Notes under the pieces: model-generated
What the model was told of the DNA's origin: nothing
Databases searched by the model: none
The model's input: the letters and a program-made list of their open reading frames with translations, nothing else
Assembly: GCF_037126465.1 (NCBI RefSeq)
Contig: NC_088209.1
Location: forward strand, 24,619,146-24,683,145
From: Ornithodoros turicata
Taxonomy: Eukaryota > Arthropoda > Arachnida > Ixodida > Argasidae
Direction: 5' to 3'
DNA: 64,000 nt
Position numbers and translations under genes: made by a program
Shown: positions 12,401 through 52,934 of the stretch, piece after piece
How positions within the stretch are numbered: position 1 is the first letter of the stretch
How the letters are laid out: each line of letters begins with the position of its first letter

Positions 12401-13333
12401 TTCCTCGTACCTCTGACATGTGCGAAGGATGCATGCCCGTCTGAGGCTGTTCATCACTCTCTTGAATGATCATCACTGTTGTCGGCTCATCACACGCTGA
12501 ACTTGGTGAGGTCACACTCCTTGATGCTTCCTCTGCAGTCACATCAATGGTAACCACTGGAAAGTTAGAGCACTTTAATATGCACGCACAGGATGCAGCA
12601 TTTGTTTGCCAAAGATGATAACATATAGGAATAAGTAGAACAGTTCCTTCACTGTACCTTCATTTGCCGTAGCACCTTCAGCACCGTGCGTCATTGAACT
12701 CTCCTCGGCATCCATGCCATTTTCTGCGTCACCCCGTGAGAGTCCCATGCCCTCATTGACATCCTGAAAGAGAGAATTTGTGGCGTATTGAGATGCCACT
12801 TATGGCACCGCGTGAGAATCCAAAGCAGCAGTAGTTACCTGTGCTATATTTATTTGGAAAGTTGTTTGTGGTTGCTTAAAATGGGTTTGATAATGTTTCA
12901 ACGCCTCATCTCGACGTGAGAACCCGTTTTTACATTTGTAGCAGTGCCAATGCGGACCTTTGAACCTCTTTTCTCCTTTGATGGCCCCTGATATGTTGCA
13001 CAATGCGCAACATCGTAGCATTTTCAAACCTGCAATGTGCGGTGCACGCTTAAGCAATACAGTGGGCTGAAAATCTCGGTGCTGTAAGCAGTTACTTGAT
13101 CAATAGTGGTTCCTACCGGCGAAACATATCCCCTTATCGACGTGCTTCACCCTGTAATGCGCTTCCGCAATACGATCGTCCTGAAAAACCACAGCTTTCG
13201 GGCAAAACGGGCAATGCAGGTGATCTGCATCCTTCGAGTGGCACTTCTCATTGGTGCACCGCACTGGAAGGAAGTTATTTTCTGAGCCCCTGATCCGTAC
13301 ACTCGGATGAGCCTGCAACATGTTGACGTCCAT
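6034..13333 (-). CDS. C2H2 zinc-finger, coiled-coil protein (spliced, 477 aa)
   Basis: Seven minus-strand exons join in frame with GT/AG borders: 13333-13117, 13029-12839, 12763-12658, 12556-12411, 11027-10896, 7906-7712 and 6480-6034. The product is 477 residues. Zinc-binding patterns: C41-x2-C44-x14-H59-x4-H64 and the classical C102-x2-C105-x12-H118-x3-H122, with extra Cys/His at C26, C31, H38, H40, C80 and C83 that could form further sites. Residues 137-220 are acidic and Ser/Thr-rich, 221-329 are a predicted coiled coil rich in Gln, Leu and Lys, and 330-477 are Gln/Thr/Ser-rich like an activation region. The start Met has A at -3 and G at +4, with an in-frame stop 45 bases upstream. I do not recognise the family; a nuclear transcriptional regulator is inference. 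Confidence 0.85.
6831..7130. repeat. Diverged copy of hAT-like MITE family A
   Basis: One end (TAGGGCCTTGCGTTTTATG) and inner TTAAAAATCGGGTG resemble the ends of the copies at 10403 and 19599. The other end near 7063-7130 is only partly similar. It lies in the last intron of the zinc-finger gene. Confidence 0.4.
7501..7655. mobile_element. hAT-like MITE, family B
   Basis: Termini CAGTGGCGGATCCAG and CTGGATCCGCCCCTG are inverted. The flanking 8-mers TTCAAAGT (7493-7500) and TTCACAGT (7656-7663) match at 7 of 8 positions, as expected for an old hAT target-site duplication. It lies in the last intron of the zinc-finger gene. Confidence 0.72.
7712..7906 (-). CDS. Zinc-finger gene exon 6 (coiled coil)
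   Basis: Encodes 65 residues beginning LNAKTFDLQQAQRREQELLA and continuing through LMSTLQKQHKELLQQHILQA to AFKELQ. It extends the coiled coil of the previous exon. Acceptor ACTTGCAG, donor CAG^GTATGC, phase 0 at both ends. Confidence 0.84.
7913..10395. other. Zinc-finger gene intron, nothing specific seen
   Basis: This is most of the 3-kb intron between exons 6 and 5 of the minus-strand gene. Short open frames here (for example 9258-9545) lack domains and splice support. Confidence 0.5.
10403..10747. mobile_element. hAT-like MITE, family A
   Basis: Termini TAGAGCCTGAAGTTTT and AAAACTTCAGGCTCTA are inverted. Flanking 8-mers GTCATACA (10395-10402) and GTCATTCA (10748-10755) match at 7 of 8 positions. 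The interior carries repeated CCCGATTTTTACC and CCCGAATTTGCA motifs shared with the 19599 copy. It lies in a zinc-finger gene intron. Confidence 0.76.
10896..11027 (-). CDS. Zinc-finger gene exon 5 (coiled coil)
   Basis: Encodes 44 residues with a clear heptad pattern: NAQKMAQLERQVAELKQQVE and AALRSEID-like repeats ending SLQQK. Acceptor TTGTTCAG, donor AAG^GTCTGT, phase 0 at both ends. Confidence 0.84.
11028..12410. other. Zinc-finger gene intron, nothing specific seen
   Basis: This is the 1.4-kb intron between exons 5 and 4. A piece near 11550 (AAAGGGACACTGTTCCGC) looks like a repeat end but no partner end was found. Confidence 0.45.
12411..12556 (-). CDS. Zinc-finger gene exon 4 (Ser/Thr-rich segment)
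   Basis: Enters in phase 1 and reads VVTIDVTAEEASRSVTSPSS, ACDEPTTVMIIQESDEQPQT and GMHPSHMSE. It has alternating hydrophobic and acidic residues and an SP site. Acceptor CTTTCCAG, donor GAG^GTACGA, phase 0 out. Confidence 0.8.
12658..12763 (-). CDS. Zinc-finger gene exon 3 (acidic linker)
   Basis: Encodes 35 residues, DVNEGMGLSRGDAENGMDAE followed by ESSMTHGAEGATANE, an acidic low-complexity linker. Acceptor CTTTCAG, donor GAAG^GTACAG, phase 0 to 1. Confidence 0.8.
12839..13029 (-). CDS. Zinc-finger gene exon 2 (classical C2H2 finger)
   Basis: Completes the split Gly codon and reads LKMLRCCALCNISG, then HWHCYKCKNGFSRRDEALKH with YQTHF. The finger C-x2-C-x12-H-x3-H is canonical. Acceptor TTGCAG, donor CACAG^GTAACT, phase 0 out. 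Confidence 0.88.
13117..13333 (-). CDS. Zinc-finger gene exon 1
   Basis: Encodes residues 1-72: MDVNMLQAHP, then RCTNEKCHSKDADHLHCPFC and HYRVKHVDKG. Two Cys/His clusters are seen. Ends in phase 1 at GCCG^GTAGGA. The frame stays open 14 codons above the Met, with CKKRCPC, so a start further upstream through another exon is possible. Confidence 0.82.
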
Positions 13334-14971
13334 ATTCAGAACCAGGCACGGACAGCGTTTCTTGCAGTGTATACGTCATTCGTCTATACATCTCAATCAT
13401 AACAGACGCGCTATAACTGATCTCGAGCAGTGCACGAAATGGGACACTATCTGTGCAAGGGCGACACGTCGCGCTTTCAAATCATTACAGTCGATATTCG
13501 CGAACAGAGATCGTTGAACCGGGTGTGCACGAAACGCTCGGCAGGCTTAATATCGCCATCTTGGCGCTTATTTTTACGACAAGCTGACAACTGCAGATAG
13601 TGACCGTAAATGTATGCTTACGATTAGTTTTCGTGATTCCATTGAATCATCCACGCTGTACCGATATGTGTGTTTACACGGAACGCGAAGACGTCGGGAA
13701 CTATAAAATACAAATATCGGTGACGACAAATGAACTTGTTACGGCAGTTTCCTATACGTAAACTGTCTTTGTGCACAAAAAACTCGGGCGTGTAACGCGG
13801 GCAGCCAATGACAGCGCAGTGTGCAACGTCAGCGCCCTCGAATTTCGGAAAGAGCAAAGCTCGTCACTTCGATCTAATTACAACGCTCTCAATTGAATCC
13901 TTGCAGGTCGAACACGAGCACTGAAATATCAAGGTAAAATGAATCACTGCGGTACAACGATTGGGATGCCCGATTTCCTTCAATTCCTACTTCCTGAATA
14001 CTTTCGTAACTGTAACGTCTTGCGTACGTAACTCTAACCCAGTGTGATCAACTGCGCGTTGATTTTGTCCGAAAATTAATTTGTTTGTGTCGTTCCAGTT
14101 CTTTACAAAACCCGTGCAGTTGTCAGCCTGTTACATGAATTTTAGTAATAAACAGGAAATTAAAAGTGTTTACTCAACTCGGGATGCCAGCTATGTCCGG
14201 TAGGGGGCTAACAAGTAGTTGCATTTTTTTTGTTTCTTTTTGTTTTGTTGTTTGTTAGGTGAGCTAGGCGGATATTTTCAAATCGGATAAAGCTTTTGTG
14301 TAAGTAGTTTTCACATTTGTCACAGTAAGAACCTCGCAGGTATATTGTCAAAACATTTTTCTATTCCACAGAATCTTTGTTACACGTTTTTGCCAGTTCG
14401 TGCGAACGCATTTCCTGTCTCGCTAACTTGGAGGGAGAAGGGAATGAGGTGTACCACGAGCCCGTGACTACGAGTAACGCTGCACGAAGAAGAAGAAGAA
14501 GTAGTAGTAGTAGAAGAAGACCGCTGCAGAGTACACAGGAAATGTACGTATTGTTACCTCGTAATTTTGAACATACGCTTTTGCCTTTGCTGTGTATACG
14601 TATACATAGCACCGTGATACCCTTTCCATACTGACCCAGCAAATAAGTTAAATAATTACACATACGACTTGTGTTGCAGCTATTGGCTACTCCACAAATA
14701 TTATCGTATGCACATCAACCGTGACACTGGTAGTACTGTCAGCAGTGGTGAGCTTATGCACTTACGAGACATGTAGACTATGATTCATAGGAGGCGTAAG
14801 CACAGTGAAATTTTTTTTGCAACGTGCATGGCGTTAAAAACAATGCAGTTGGGGCATGAACACTGATTGATAATCTTGCACATTTGTGTCCATCCCCATC
14901 CATTGTTGCCATGCATAACCAGCACATTCATCAAGAAGACAGTGTTCACATTTAAAAGGGTTTTATTTCAG
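13334..14971. promoter_or_regulatory. Shared upstream region of two divergent genes
   Basis: About 1.6 kb separates the zinc-finger start (minus) from the MELK start codon (plus). Promoters and the 5' UTR exon or exons of MELK should lie here, because MELK has a splice acceptor just before its ATG. No individual promoter element can be called with confidence. A purine microsatellite sits near 14484-14521. Confidence 0.4.
14484..14521. repeat. AAG/TAG trinucleotide microsatellite
   Basis: A run of GAA and GTA triplets in the region upstream of MELK. Confidence 0.75.
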
Positions 14972-14975
14972 AAAA

Positions 14976-45016
<30,041 letters not shown>

Positions 45017-45143
45017 GTATGAGTCGCTTTTATGTGTGTATAGATATAGAGTCATCTATTCATACCTAACTGTCACGTTATTTACGCTGCAACCAGTGTA
45101 CTTCGCATGACGACTCGCAAAGTATTTATGAACGAAAACAGAG

Positions 45144-45336
45144 ATATCTTGAAACATCATCACTGACTTCCGTGAAAGTGCTGCGCGTTGTCTACTTCTG
45201 TCAGAGTTCCGAATCTCGCCCTTTCGGTTTTGCGTACGAGTTTGACATATCTGACGCGAAGCGTCAAGACATGGACTTCCTGCAAACCCCGATTGTTTTC
45301 GAGTTCGCTCCGGGCGTGGCCTTTGAATTAGAATAA
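45144..45336 (+). CDS. Possible MELK terminal exon, weak
   Basis: An acceptor-like CAGAG ending at 45143 followed by 63 open codons and a TAA stop at 45334-45336 is phase-compatible with the 45016 donor (AG+A makes Arg). It includes FGFAYEFDISDAKRQ and ends VAFELE. It lacks the GDAW and C-terminal helix hallmarks of KA1, and an open frame of this length can occur by chance. An artefact or an alternative ending is as likely as a real exon. Confidence 0.2.
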
Positions 45337-46003
45337 GAAAGCGATGATGTACTGACGGATCTGCGCGCCGTGTACGAATTTAACTCGAACGGCTCTCCTT
45401 CGCGCATGACGGCCCCTTTTGGAAGGTCCCACCGCGGCCCTTTCGTGGGCGCCCTGGCGTTACGAGGGCCCGTTCCACCTTGCGCGTTTAAGCCAAAGGC
45501 ACCCTTTGTTCTCGGAGATACGTTTTCGACGAGTGCAGTTTCCGCACAACGGACGTTTTCGTATGCATTTCGTACGCGCCCCTGGCTTTTCGATTCTCCT
45601 TGAAAAAAAAATAATAATAATAAAAATAAAAACATTGCATCTTTTCATGTTCTTCCTGTTGGAGATTTCTTTGCGATGCAGATGGTCAGAATGATTTGTT
45701 TGGTGATTGACTGGAGGACAGAACGGTGAGGCCGTTCTGCGGCGTGATTTCCGTCTCAAAAAAAAAGCACTGATACGAACAGGAATATCGATCACTTGAA
45801 TGACAGCGGAAGGGATTCGAAGAAGTTGTGTTAAAGAATGGGTGCTGAGCTTGTTTGTGGTGAGGGCAGCTCGTTTCCTTTCTGCCCTTGACTCTGTATG
45901 CACTGCATTTTTTGCACTGCGCACCGTGTTGTGAGGACAAGAAGAAACAAAAGACAATGCAGAAAGTTCCTCCTTAAGTGGGCCCAAGCAACACTATGTT
46001 GGC
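45337..46003. other. No gene recognised
   Basis: Minus-strand open frames at 45264-45635 and 45460-45987 have no recognisable domain. The sequence around 45400-45600 is GC-rich. Confidence 0.4.
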
Positions 46004-46115
46004 GCAATATTGGCCGAATATCGGCAATACTGGTGCAATATTGGCCGAATATCGGCAATACTGGTGCAATATTGGCCGAATATCGGCAATACTGGTGCAA
46101 TATTGGACCAGTCCA
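46004..46115. repeat. 31-bp tandem repeat, about 3.5 copies
   Basis: GCAATATTGGCCGAATATCG starts at 46004, 46035, 46066 and, partly, 46097, each unit ending GCAATACTGGT. The unit is nearly palindromic around CCGAATATCGG. Open frames through it on both strands are by-products. Confidence 0.9.
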
Positions 46116-47179
46116 GTACGGATATTGCTCCAAAATTGGAGCAATATCGACCAATTTGGACCACGTATGAATTGGACCAAAATTGTAGCATTGCCAATGT
46201 ACAGCCGAGATCTGTATCTGGCCAAGATGTTGTGCTGCTTGGGACAGTTGGCGTAGTTCATGTACTTGCGGGCGTAGTGTTGCGACTCATTTCATGCTTC
46301 CGCCACAGAGTACCTTTCGAACTACATTTAATGAAGGGTAATGGTAATAAAGGCACCATGAAAAGATATTTGACAAGCCTACGATCATTTTCAATTTGTT
46401 CCTCTGTACTAAAGCATTCACCCTGTGAATCGTTGAAAATCGTTCAAATAGCGAAAATATTCTATATTAACCACGGCCGTGAACGGCAGCTGCTATACGA
46501 CCCGCCTGCGAGGCGAACTGGCCGTGACATCATACGCAGAGTATGTTGCCGATGCGCGGACGGTCTCTTGCGAGCAAATTGCAAAATTTGCGAACAAGCT
46601 TGCAAACTTCGCCATGAAATATGTTTCAATTTGACCTGGAGCTAAGATCGTATATCTAATCGTAGACACAGAATCCTACCAGAAATGCATCGTTGATTGT
46701 CAGCGTGGTTACCGGAGCACGCTTTCCTGTCTGAGCTGCTTCTGCGTCAGAAAATGTATCTTTGGGAGCTGCTGCGTACGGAACGATTCCTAGACGCTGT
46801 GTCCGTCGCATAATCTCTTCCTCCATCGCTGACAATTTGAGTTTCGCCATATTTCTACTGATTTCGACGGCAGACATACGACGTCGTTGCTGTCCAAACC
46901 GAAACCATGCACCCACGTGGTCCCGAGGGGTGTGTGCTCCCGGTCGTCCACAATTGGCTGAGAGGACCGGACGTTGGTGACGTCAGCCCGCTTCGAAGGG
47001 ATGTATACGGTGTGATGGTCGAAGGTATGATGCTGTCAATGCCCGCTATTTTCGCGTGCTAACTGCGCCCCCGGTGCATTGAATACGGTTAAAAGTCGAT
47101 GTGTGTATGTTAGTGAGTGATCATGAGAACCGTTTCCGGCAGAATACTCGGAATTTGCTAAAATCATTTCATGGTCCCT
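46116..47179. other. No supported gene
   Basis: Short open frames include a minus-strand 86-codon frame (46656-46916, with AKLKLSAMEEEIMRRTQRLG) that looks helical but has no identified family or splice context. Confidence 0.4.
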
Positions 47180-47552
47180 TTAAGAATCCACCGTTTAAAA
47201 TCCCATATGTTCAAAATCCCACACGGCGCTAGCGTTGCGTTGCGCGCGTGCCCATAGCTCTTGGGAGCCCTCCCCCCCCCCCCCCCCCCCCCGAACCGCG
47301 TGAACTGTCAAAAACAATCCTAACCTAACCTCTGAAAACTACGGCCTAAACAAATTTGGCCGCCATGCTATAAGCCTAACGGTCGCCAAAGACCTGTTTT
47401 TTTATTCACGACAATGGCTTCCACCGACGTCAGAATCATGCGATACTGCGAGGTTTGTCAGTAATATCTATTATTCAGCACTATCATTCCACCGTTCTTC
47501 ATATGTAAGCTTTAATTTTGATCACCTGGGATTTTACACGATGGATTCTTAA
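47180..47552. mobile_element. TIR element with TTAA ends
   Basis: TTAAGAATCCACCG at 47180 and CGATGGATTCTTAA ending 47552 are inverted and continue as TAAAATCCCA. TTAA at both ends suggests a piggyBac-like target duplication, but the classical CCC terminus is absent. It contains a C-run at 47272-47293. Confidence 0.5.
47272..47293. repeat. C homopolymer run
   Basis: About 20 consecutive C residues. Confidence 0.8.
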
Positions 47553-50540
47553 CGGTGAGATATCGTGGCATCCCCTAATGAACAAACTTGTGTTTTGCTA
47601 CTGCGTTGCTTGCTTTTGACGAAGCCAGGGCCATTTTGCGTTAATCATCCTCTACTCGCGCATCGTAGTTCTCCGCAACGCAACTGCTGTCCTTGCGGTT
47701 CAGCTAATATCCAACCTTGAGCTCGCTACCAGGGATAATTTAGCCAGCTATATGCCAAGTTCACTGCCGCTGTTTGTCGGGCAAATGACTTCTCACGATA
47801 CAGCCGCTTTTCGCGTGTCATTTATTATGTACACGCGAGTCACGTGAGCAAAGCCCGTTCCATCGGAAACGGAAATAGGGCAGGGATGGACTGTGATTGC
47901 CCCGAGAAGCTTTCTCTCTTTCCGGACGCGGGCCCGGGTCCGGAAACGGGAGCCCTCTGCTGGCGAGCGCCAACCCGCTGGTGCCGCTGGGCACTAGGGG
48001 TCGACGAGCATGCAGGGTCAACGAGACTCCCTGTCAAATGCAGATGTCTTCCGACAAGTTGGTACCGGATTGATAGATTCTTCCCCTATATATCGCCCCT
48101 GGTTTCAGGGTGGCCCTCCGGCTGAATAATTCGTGAACAGGTGGCACTATCGAAAAACTTTCTTTTAAGTGAACATCCTTGAAACATCGGCGAATAACTG
48201 AGCAGTGAGCGGCCAGTTTGCATACGCTCATTAATTAAACGAAAAATATTGCAGCCCAAAAACCACGTTGGCACTTGGTGATTTTTAATTAGTCCGTTTG
48301 GGTTTACATGCTTCTTGCGCGGAGCAGCTTACCAGTGCGCTCCAGAGCTAGTTGTGCATGAACACATGCATGAACACGGAGCTTGTGCATATAGGTGCAC
48401 GCAGAACATGTTGTGCATAGCTGAGCGAAAGAGCGCATTGGTCCGCCGCTCCGCGCATATATAAACCGAAACCAACTAATTATACTCAAAATGTCACTAT
48501 GTCGACGTTCTTTCTTTCTTTTTTTTTTATTTCCACGTTCCCATCGGTGAAACAGATGTCCCGAATGCGTACGAAGTGAAATTTAAAAGCTCGAAATTCT
48601 ATTTAATTACTGAGCGTATGCTAAATTCTTGGCTGATGTCTCCGGGATGTTCGCTGAAAAGGTTTTTGGATAGCGCCACCTGTTTAGGAATTATGCTCAC
48701 AATGTCACAATGCTCCCGCCTCCACAGAGATGATGTTCCTTCTTTTTAGTATTGACTATTTTGCCCGTACATTGATCTGAAAACCCAAATAATAGACGAA
48801 ATGAAACTGAACATGGGTATGCGCTATAAACGCTATAGACATGGCGCGCATAATCTCGAGCGAAATGGTCACAGCAGATCTGCTCCCCACCTCACTTTAT
48901 CGGCCTCGGATGATCGGTTGGTAGCGCGTAGCGCATCCTCCTACTGATCCCAAGGTTACGGGCTCGGAACCCGGTAGGGAACGACAGCAACCTCGCGACA
49001 GGGCACAGCTCTCGCTTAAAGTGGGACTCCGCAACAAAATCACCACAAAGCTTGTGATATACCCGTAGCCTTTGGGATGTCAGGAACATGTGTACAAAAT
49101 ATCTCGTTCCAAACCTGCGCAGATTTTATTCAAACGAGTTTATTGCGAAGCGAGCGCTTTGCCTCTGTGAAGCGAGAGGGCACTGAAAGCAGCACACTAG
49201 TGACATCATCCTGCAAGGGAGAATGCAGGCTTCATAGCAGACGACAATGCTGGGTGGCGTCACGGTATAGCGTGGAGCTCTGTCTTTTGCTCTTCGCATT
49301 TCGGTTTCGGTTTGCTATTATCATCATTTACGAATTAATTACTCGCGCTAAATGAATGTGAATATTGTATTCGGTATTGAGGGGTTGGTTCGTGTTCGAT
49401 ATGATGCTCACCTAATATTTTTCGAATCCTTGCGAAGTCTCCCTTTAAGGCAAGCTGTCTCGCGACGTAAACCCCCAATTATTATTATTATTATTATTTA
49501 AGGCACGCCGAGGTAAGTTAGACACGGTGTGGCAACATTAATCCACAGTCCACAACCAGTGTGGCGTCTCATGCTCATAGTTGCCTCGCGATCGAAAGCC
49601 ACGAATTATCAATATCGATTATGAGTATGATCGACTACGTTATCTGGCGCAGGGAAAGAGCGTGACCTCTCCGCGTCCAGCCATCCTATCTGCGGCGCAG
49701 TAACTGTTTGAGATGACGGCCTAGGTCTCTTTTCTTTCTTAAGTTGAGCACGACTATAGTCCCCTTGATTGATCGCAATTTTATTTTATCCTATATCAGT
49801 CCCCTTACACTGGAATTTACTCCCCGCCACTGCTAACAGCCCCTAACTTCGTGAATTTCCGTACATTTATTCCCGAACTAATGGTTGTAAGCTGTGACAG
49901 TGCATCTAGTCCGCAAAGGAACTAAAACTGCTAATTTGAGCGGTTGTGTCGTGTCTGTTTATTATTATTATTATTTTACTTATTATATTACTTGTTGTTT
50001 TCCTTAATACTTGCCTTAATACTCTCTTTAATATTTTCTTAGAGTGCTTCCGGAGCGCATACACAGTAGTATACATTTACATCCGACCTATGTTCCGAGG
50101 AGATCGTCGTCCCGAATGTGTCAGATGCACACACCTTTTCAAACATATCCCAAAGCTCTCGTTGAAGAGAGGTTCAGACTCTTTCTTCTGTCGCTGTGGT
50201 GATGAAAAAGTTTGACCACCTACTTCCGGCGCGGTGGGCGCTCAATCGGAATCGAATTTTGTAATCTTACCCACTATTCGCACAGAAGGAAGCCGCTCGG
50301 ATTTCCTCAATTGAGATGCGGCGCCGAATCTCTTCACTTCGTTCATTTGAAGCCACCGCCGCCGACCTAAAATATTCAGGAAGCGGCCGACGTCCAAATT
50401 CCTCAGTGCGCTTCCAGGCAAGGGCTGAATTAGCTTTCGAGGCTTACGGAATATCTTGAACGTGCGATTCCAAGGTGTCATCCTATAGGACTCTCACTGC
50501 ATCCGGATTTTTTTATTTATTTTTTACTTTTTCTGTCGTA
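47553..50540. other. No gene recognised
   Basis: Apart from the tRNA-like SINE head at about 48905, I find no domain or exon chain. An ATT microsatellite lies near 49483-49498. Confidence 0.45.
48905..48985 (+). repeat. tRNA-like SINE head, tentative
   Basis: GGTTGGTAGCGCGTAGCGCA then GGGCTCGGAACCCGGTAGGG look like degraded A and B boxes at the right spacing. Confidence 0.4.
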
Positions 50541-50559
50541 ACGTTGCTACATTGCTCAG

Positions 50560-50818
50560 GTTGTTACAAACTTCTTGGAGTTGGAAGATTCCGCCCTTGT
50601 TCGATTGTATAGCAGATATGCTCATTTACGGGTGTGCCAAGGTAGCCATGCGGAGTAGTTCGTACATATCCATTCGTGGTAAACTTCAGCCAATTGGACG
50701 AGGACAAAAGGGAGGCACAAACTCAGGCTGAACTCACAACTTTGCTATACAGGAAATATTACAGAAATGACAAAAAACGCTGCTCGTGGTACATAGCACC
50801 CGAGACAGCCAAGAACAG
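50560..50818 (+). other. Two exon-like segments, unassigned
   Basis: Segment 50560-50641 (acceptor TTGCTCAG, donor CAAG^GTAGCC) can read VVTNFLELEDSALVRLYSRY. Segment 50690-50818 (acceptor ACTTCAG, donor AACAG^GTTAGT) reads QLDEDKREAQTQAELTTLLY then RKYYRNDKKRCSWYIAPETA. The second enters and leaves in phase 2, which would fit after the 45016 MELK donor, but it does not resemble KA1, and the first does not join it in frame. They could be chance, a repeat fossil, or exons of an unknown gene. Confidence 0.25.
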
Positions 50819-52920
50819 GTTAGTTGGGTCCCCTCTTTCCCCCTGCACCTTTATCTAGAAATTATGTCTCACATTGTAACAGACTTATCCAGGGACTGCT
50901 GATACACTGGTCTCCTAGGCTTTGAATCACATGCGCTTCAAAGATTTGCCCCTAGTCGTTTTTTCTTTAAATCTTTTCATCTTTTCACACTAACTGTGTT
51001 GTGTAATAAAGGCTTACACCCGCGCGTGTGGCAGTGTATAGCAAGTTGTCCTGAAGGCGTCCCCTTTTGTAGTGCGTTGTGTTCTCGGAGATCTGGTGTT
51101 GATACACCTACCCGTTTGCCCCGCATAGCATTTGCCACAGGTTAGGGGAATGTTGTATACCACCCCTTCAATACATGCCCGTTTGCTCCGGGTATTTACG
51201 GGTGTTTTTTTTAGGCGTGTGTGCCATTGTAAGCCTAAAAACAGTGCTTGGCGTTTGAATGCCCGCAGTCAACTTTCGCAGCTCGTTGCGTATAGTACAC
51301 CAGTTCCAGTGCGTACACTGGACTTCGCCATCGTGTGATTTAGGATGATCGATATGACGTAAGCCGCTTCAAAGGGATAGGATCAGGAATGCTGCCAGCA
51401 TTTTGCTGATACGGCTTTTGATTCCGTCACTTCCTCATCGGATGTTATCACATTGAACGTCAAGTATACGAAGTGCACTCCAAAGTCAATATCCCACTGA
51501 ACAGCGTGAACCGCATAATAGCCTGCACGTTGTAGAACTATATCTTCAGGGCCCTGCACCTCATTTCGTTATAGCTCAACTACGTTTTAAAATTGATGTA
51601 CATACACCCTTTCCTTCGATCGAGGGCGTGCGCATCGTCAATCCGCGCCACACAATGCCGCCGTGCGTCGTATATACACGTTATTTATTTCTTCGCCTTT
51701 CAACCATTTGTTTACTTCGCTGTTTATGTCCCCTAAAAAGACCGGGGGCAGCATTGTTTTGGCTCTCTTCCTGTTGCTTGTTCCTTGCGCGTGCCGAAAG
51801 GCGGGTGAGGCTATAGTCCTCGTCCTGGCTGGCTCATGCTGCTGTCGTACGCTTGTCTTCCGGACTTTTGTCGCCGAAGTCAGGGCCTTTGTGCCAGCAC
51901 AGAAACCTCGGCGCCAGAACCCCCGCGATACCCGGCTCGGTCTCATTGTCTGACGTCCACTGGAACGTCGTCGTCGTCGACATCTTCATTGAGGCGGTCT
52001 CCTCCCACCAGACTACGTTGGAACGCACGGTGTCGTCCCCCATGGCTTCCGGAAAGGGTCTCGTATATGGAGTTCGTGCGCGGTAGCGGCTATAGGCCGC
52101 GGTCATACATGGCTGCGCTCTCAGAAAGAGAGAGGGTATATCGTTTGGGTATAATGCACTTTGCAAAACGCTGCTGTGAAAGATGACCGTTTGTGGTTGT
52201 CCGGTTCCGTCCTTTGTGAGTGGGATGAGAACGCGGGGGGAGGGGCGGATGGGTGTGAAAAATATGTAGTCAATGGGAGGAAAGTGGCTTATTAAGAGCC
52301 GGGAAGGGGGGGGGGAGGAAAAAAAGGAGTACGAGGCATAGCGCTTTTCTCATTGAGAAGGCGCGACACTGTACGGTGCGAGAGCACGGCCCCTAAGGTA
52401 TCGCGGAGAGGTTCACCTGGCGGATGATGTTGAACATGAAGAGAAAGAAATGCCTGGTCCATACGGTATGTTACGCGACAGCGTGGTTATTTGAAGGGTA
52501 AGTGGGATAAACAGTAAAATTCCAAAAGTCAGATTTGCCGCTTTTTTTTTTTTACTCTCTTCAGTGTGTAAAAGGGGTGTGCTCGTAAATAAAGGCCCAT
52601 TTTGATTCTGCAGACTAAACTGTAGGCTGTAATCGAAAATGGTGTTCTTCTGAAACAGTGTCCTAAATGGAGTATCCCCCCCCCCCCCCCCAACTAAGAA
52701 ATAGTTATTCCTGTAGGATGTGAAGGAGTGCTTTGCTTGGACTATAGAGTTTGGGGAGGGTGTTTTACAAGGCACCCTTTCTGTATGCTGCGAAACTTAT
52801 ACCACAAAGGTATATGTGCTAAGATGTGACAAAAGGTATAAAGAGTCTTTAGGGCATACCAGAAAGTGTAAAAAAAATTAATATTTCGCTACCTAGCATA
52901 CAGGTCCTTTCAACATGAAT
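50819..52920. other. No supported gene; GC-rich patch at 51630-52110
   Basis: The patch has open frames on both strands with no recognisable domain and is richer in CpG than its surroundings. It could be a CpG-rich control region or a repeat. Poly-pyrimidine and G-runs lie near 52300 and 52676-52690. Confidence 0.35.
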
Positions 52921-52934
52921 CTTGAACCGTGATT

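Noticed and set aside
45978..46645. Open frames of 92-211 codons on both strands
   Set aside because: They run through the 31-bp tandem repeat, which lacks stops; the rest has no recognisable domain.
46656..46916. 86-codon minus-strand frame with helical sequence
   Set aside because: No family recognised, no neighbouring exons; could be part of an undefined repeat.
51834..52166. 110-codon minus-strand frame in a GC-rich patch
   Set aside because: Both strands are open here because of high GC; no domain or splice partners.
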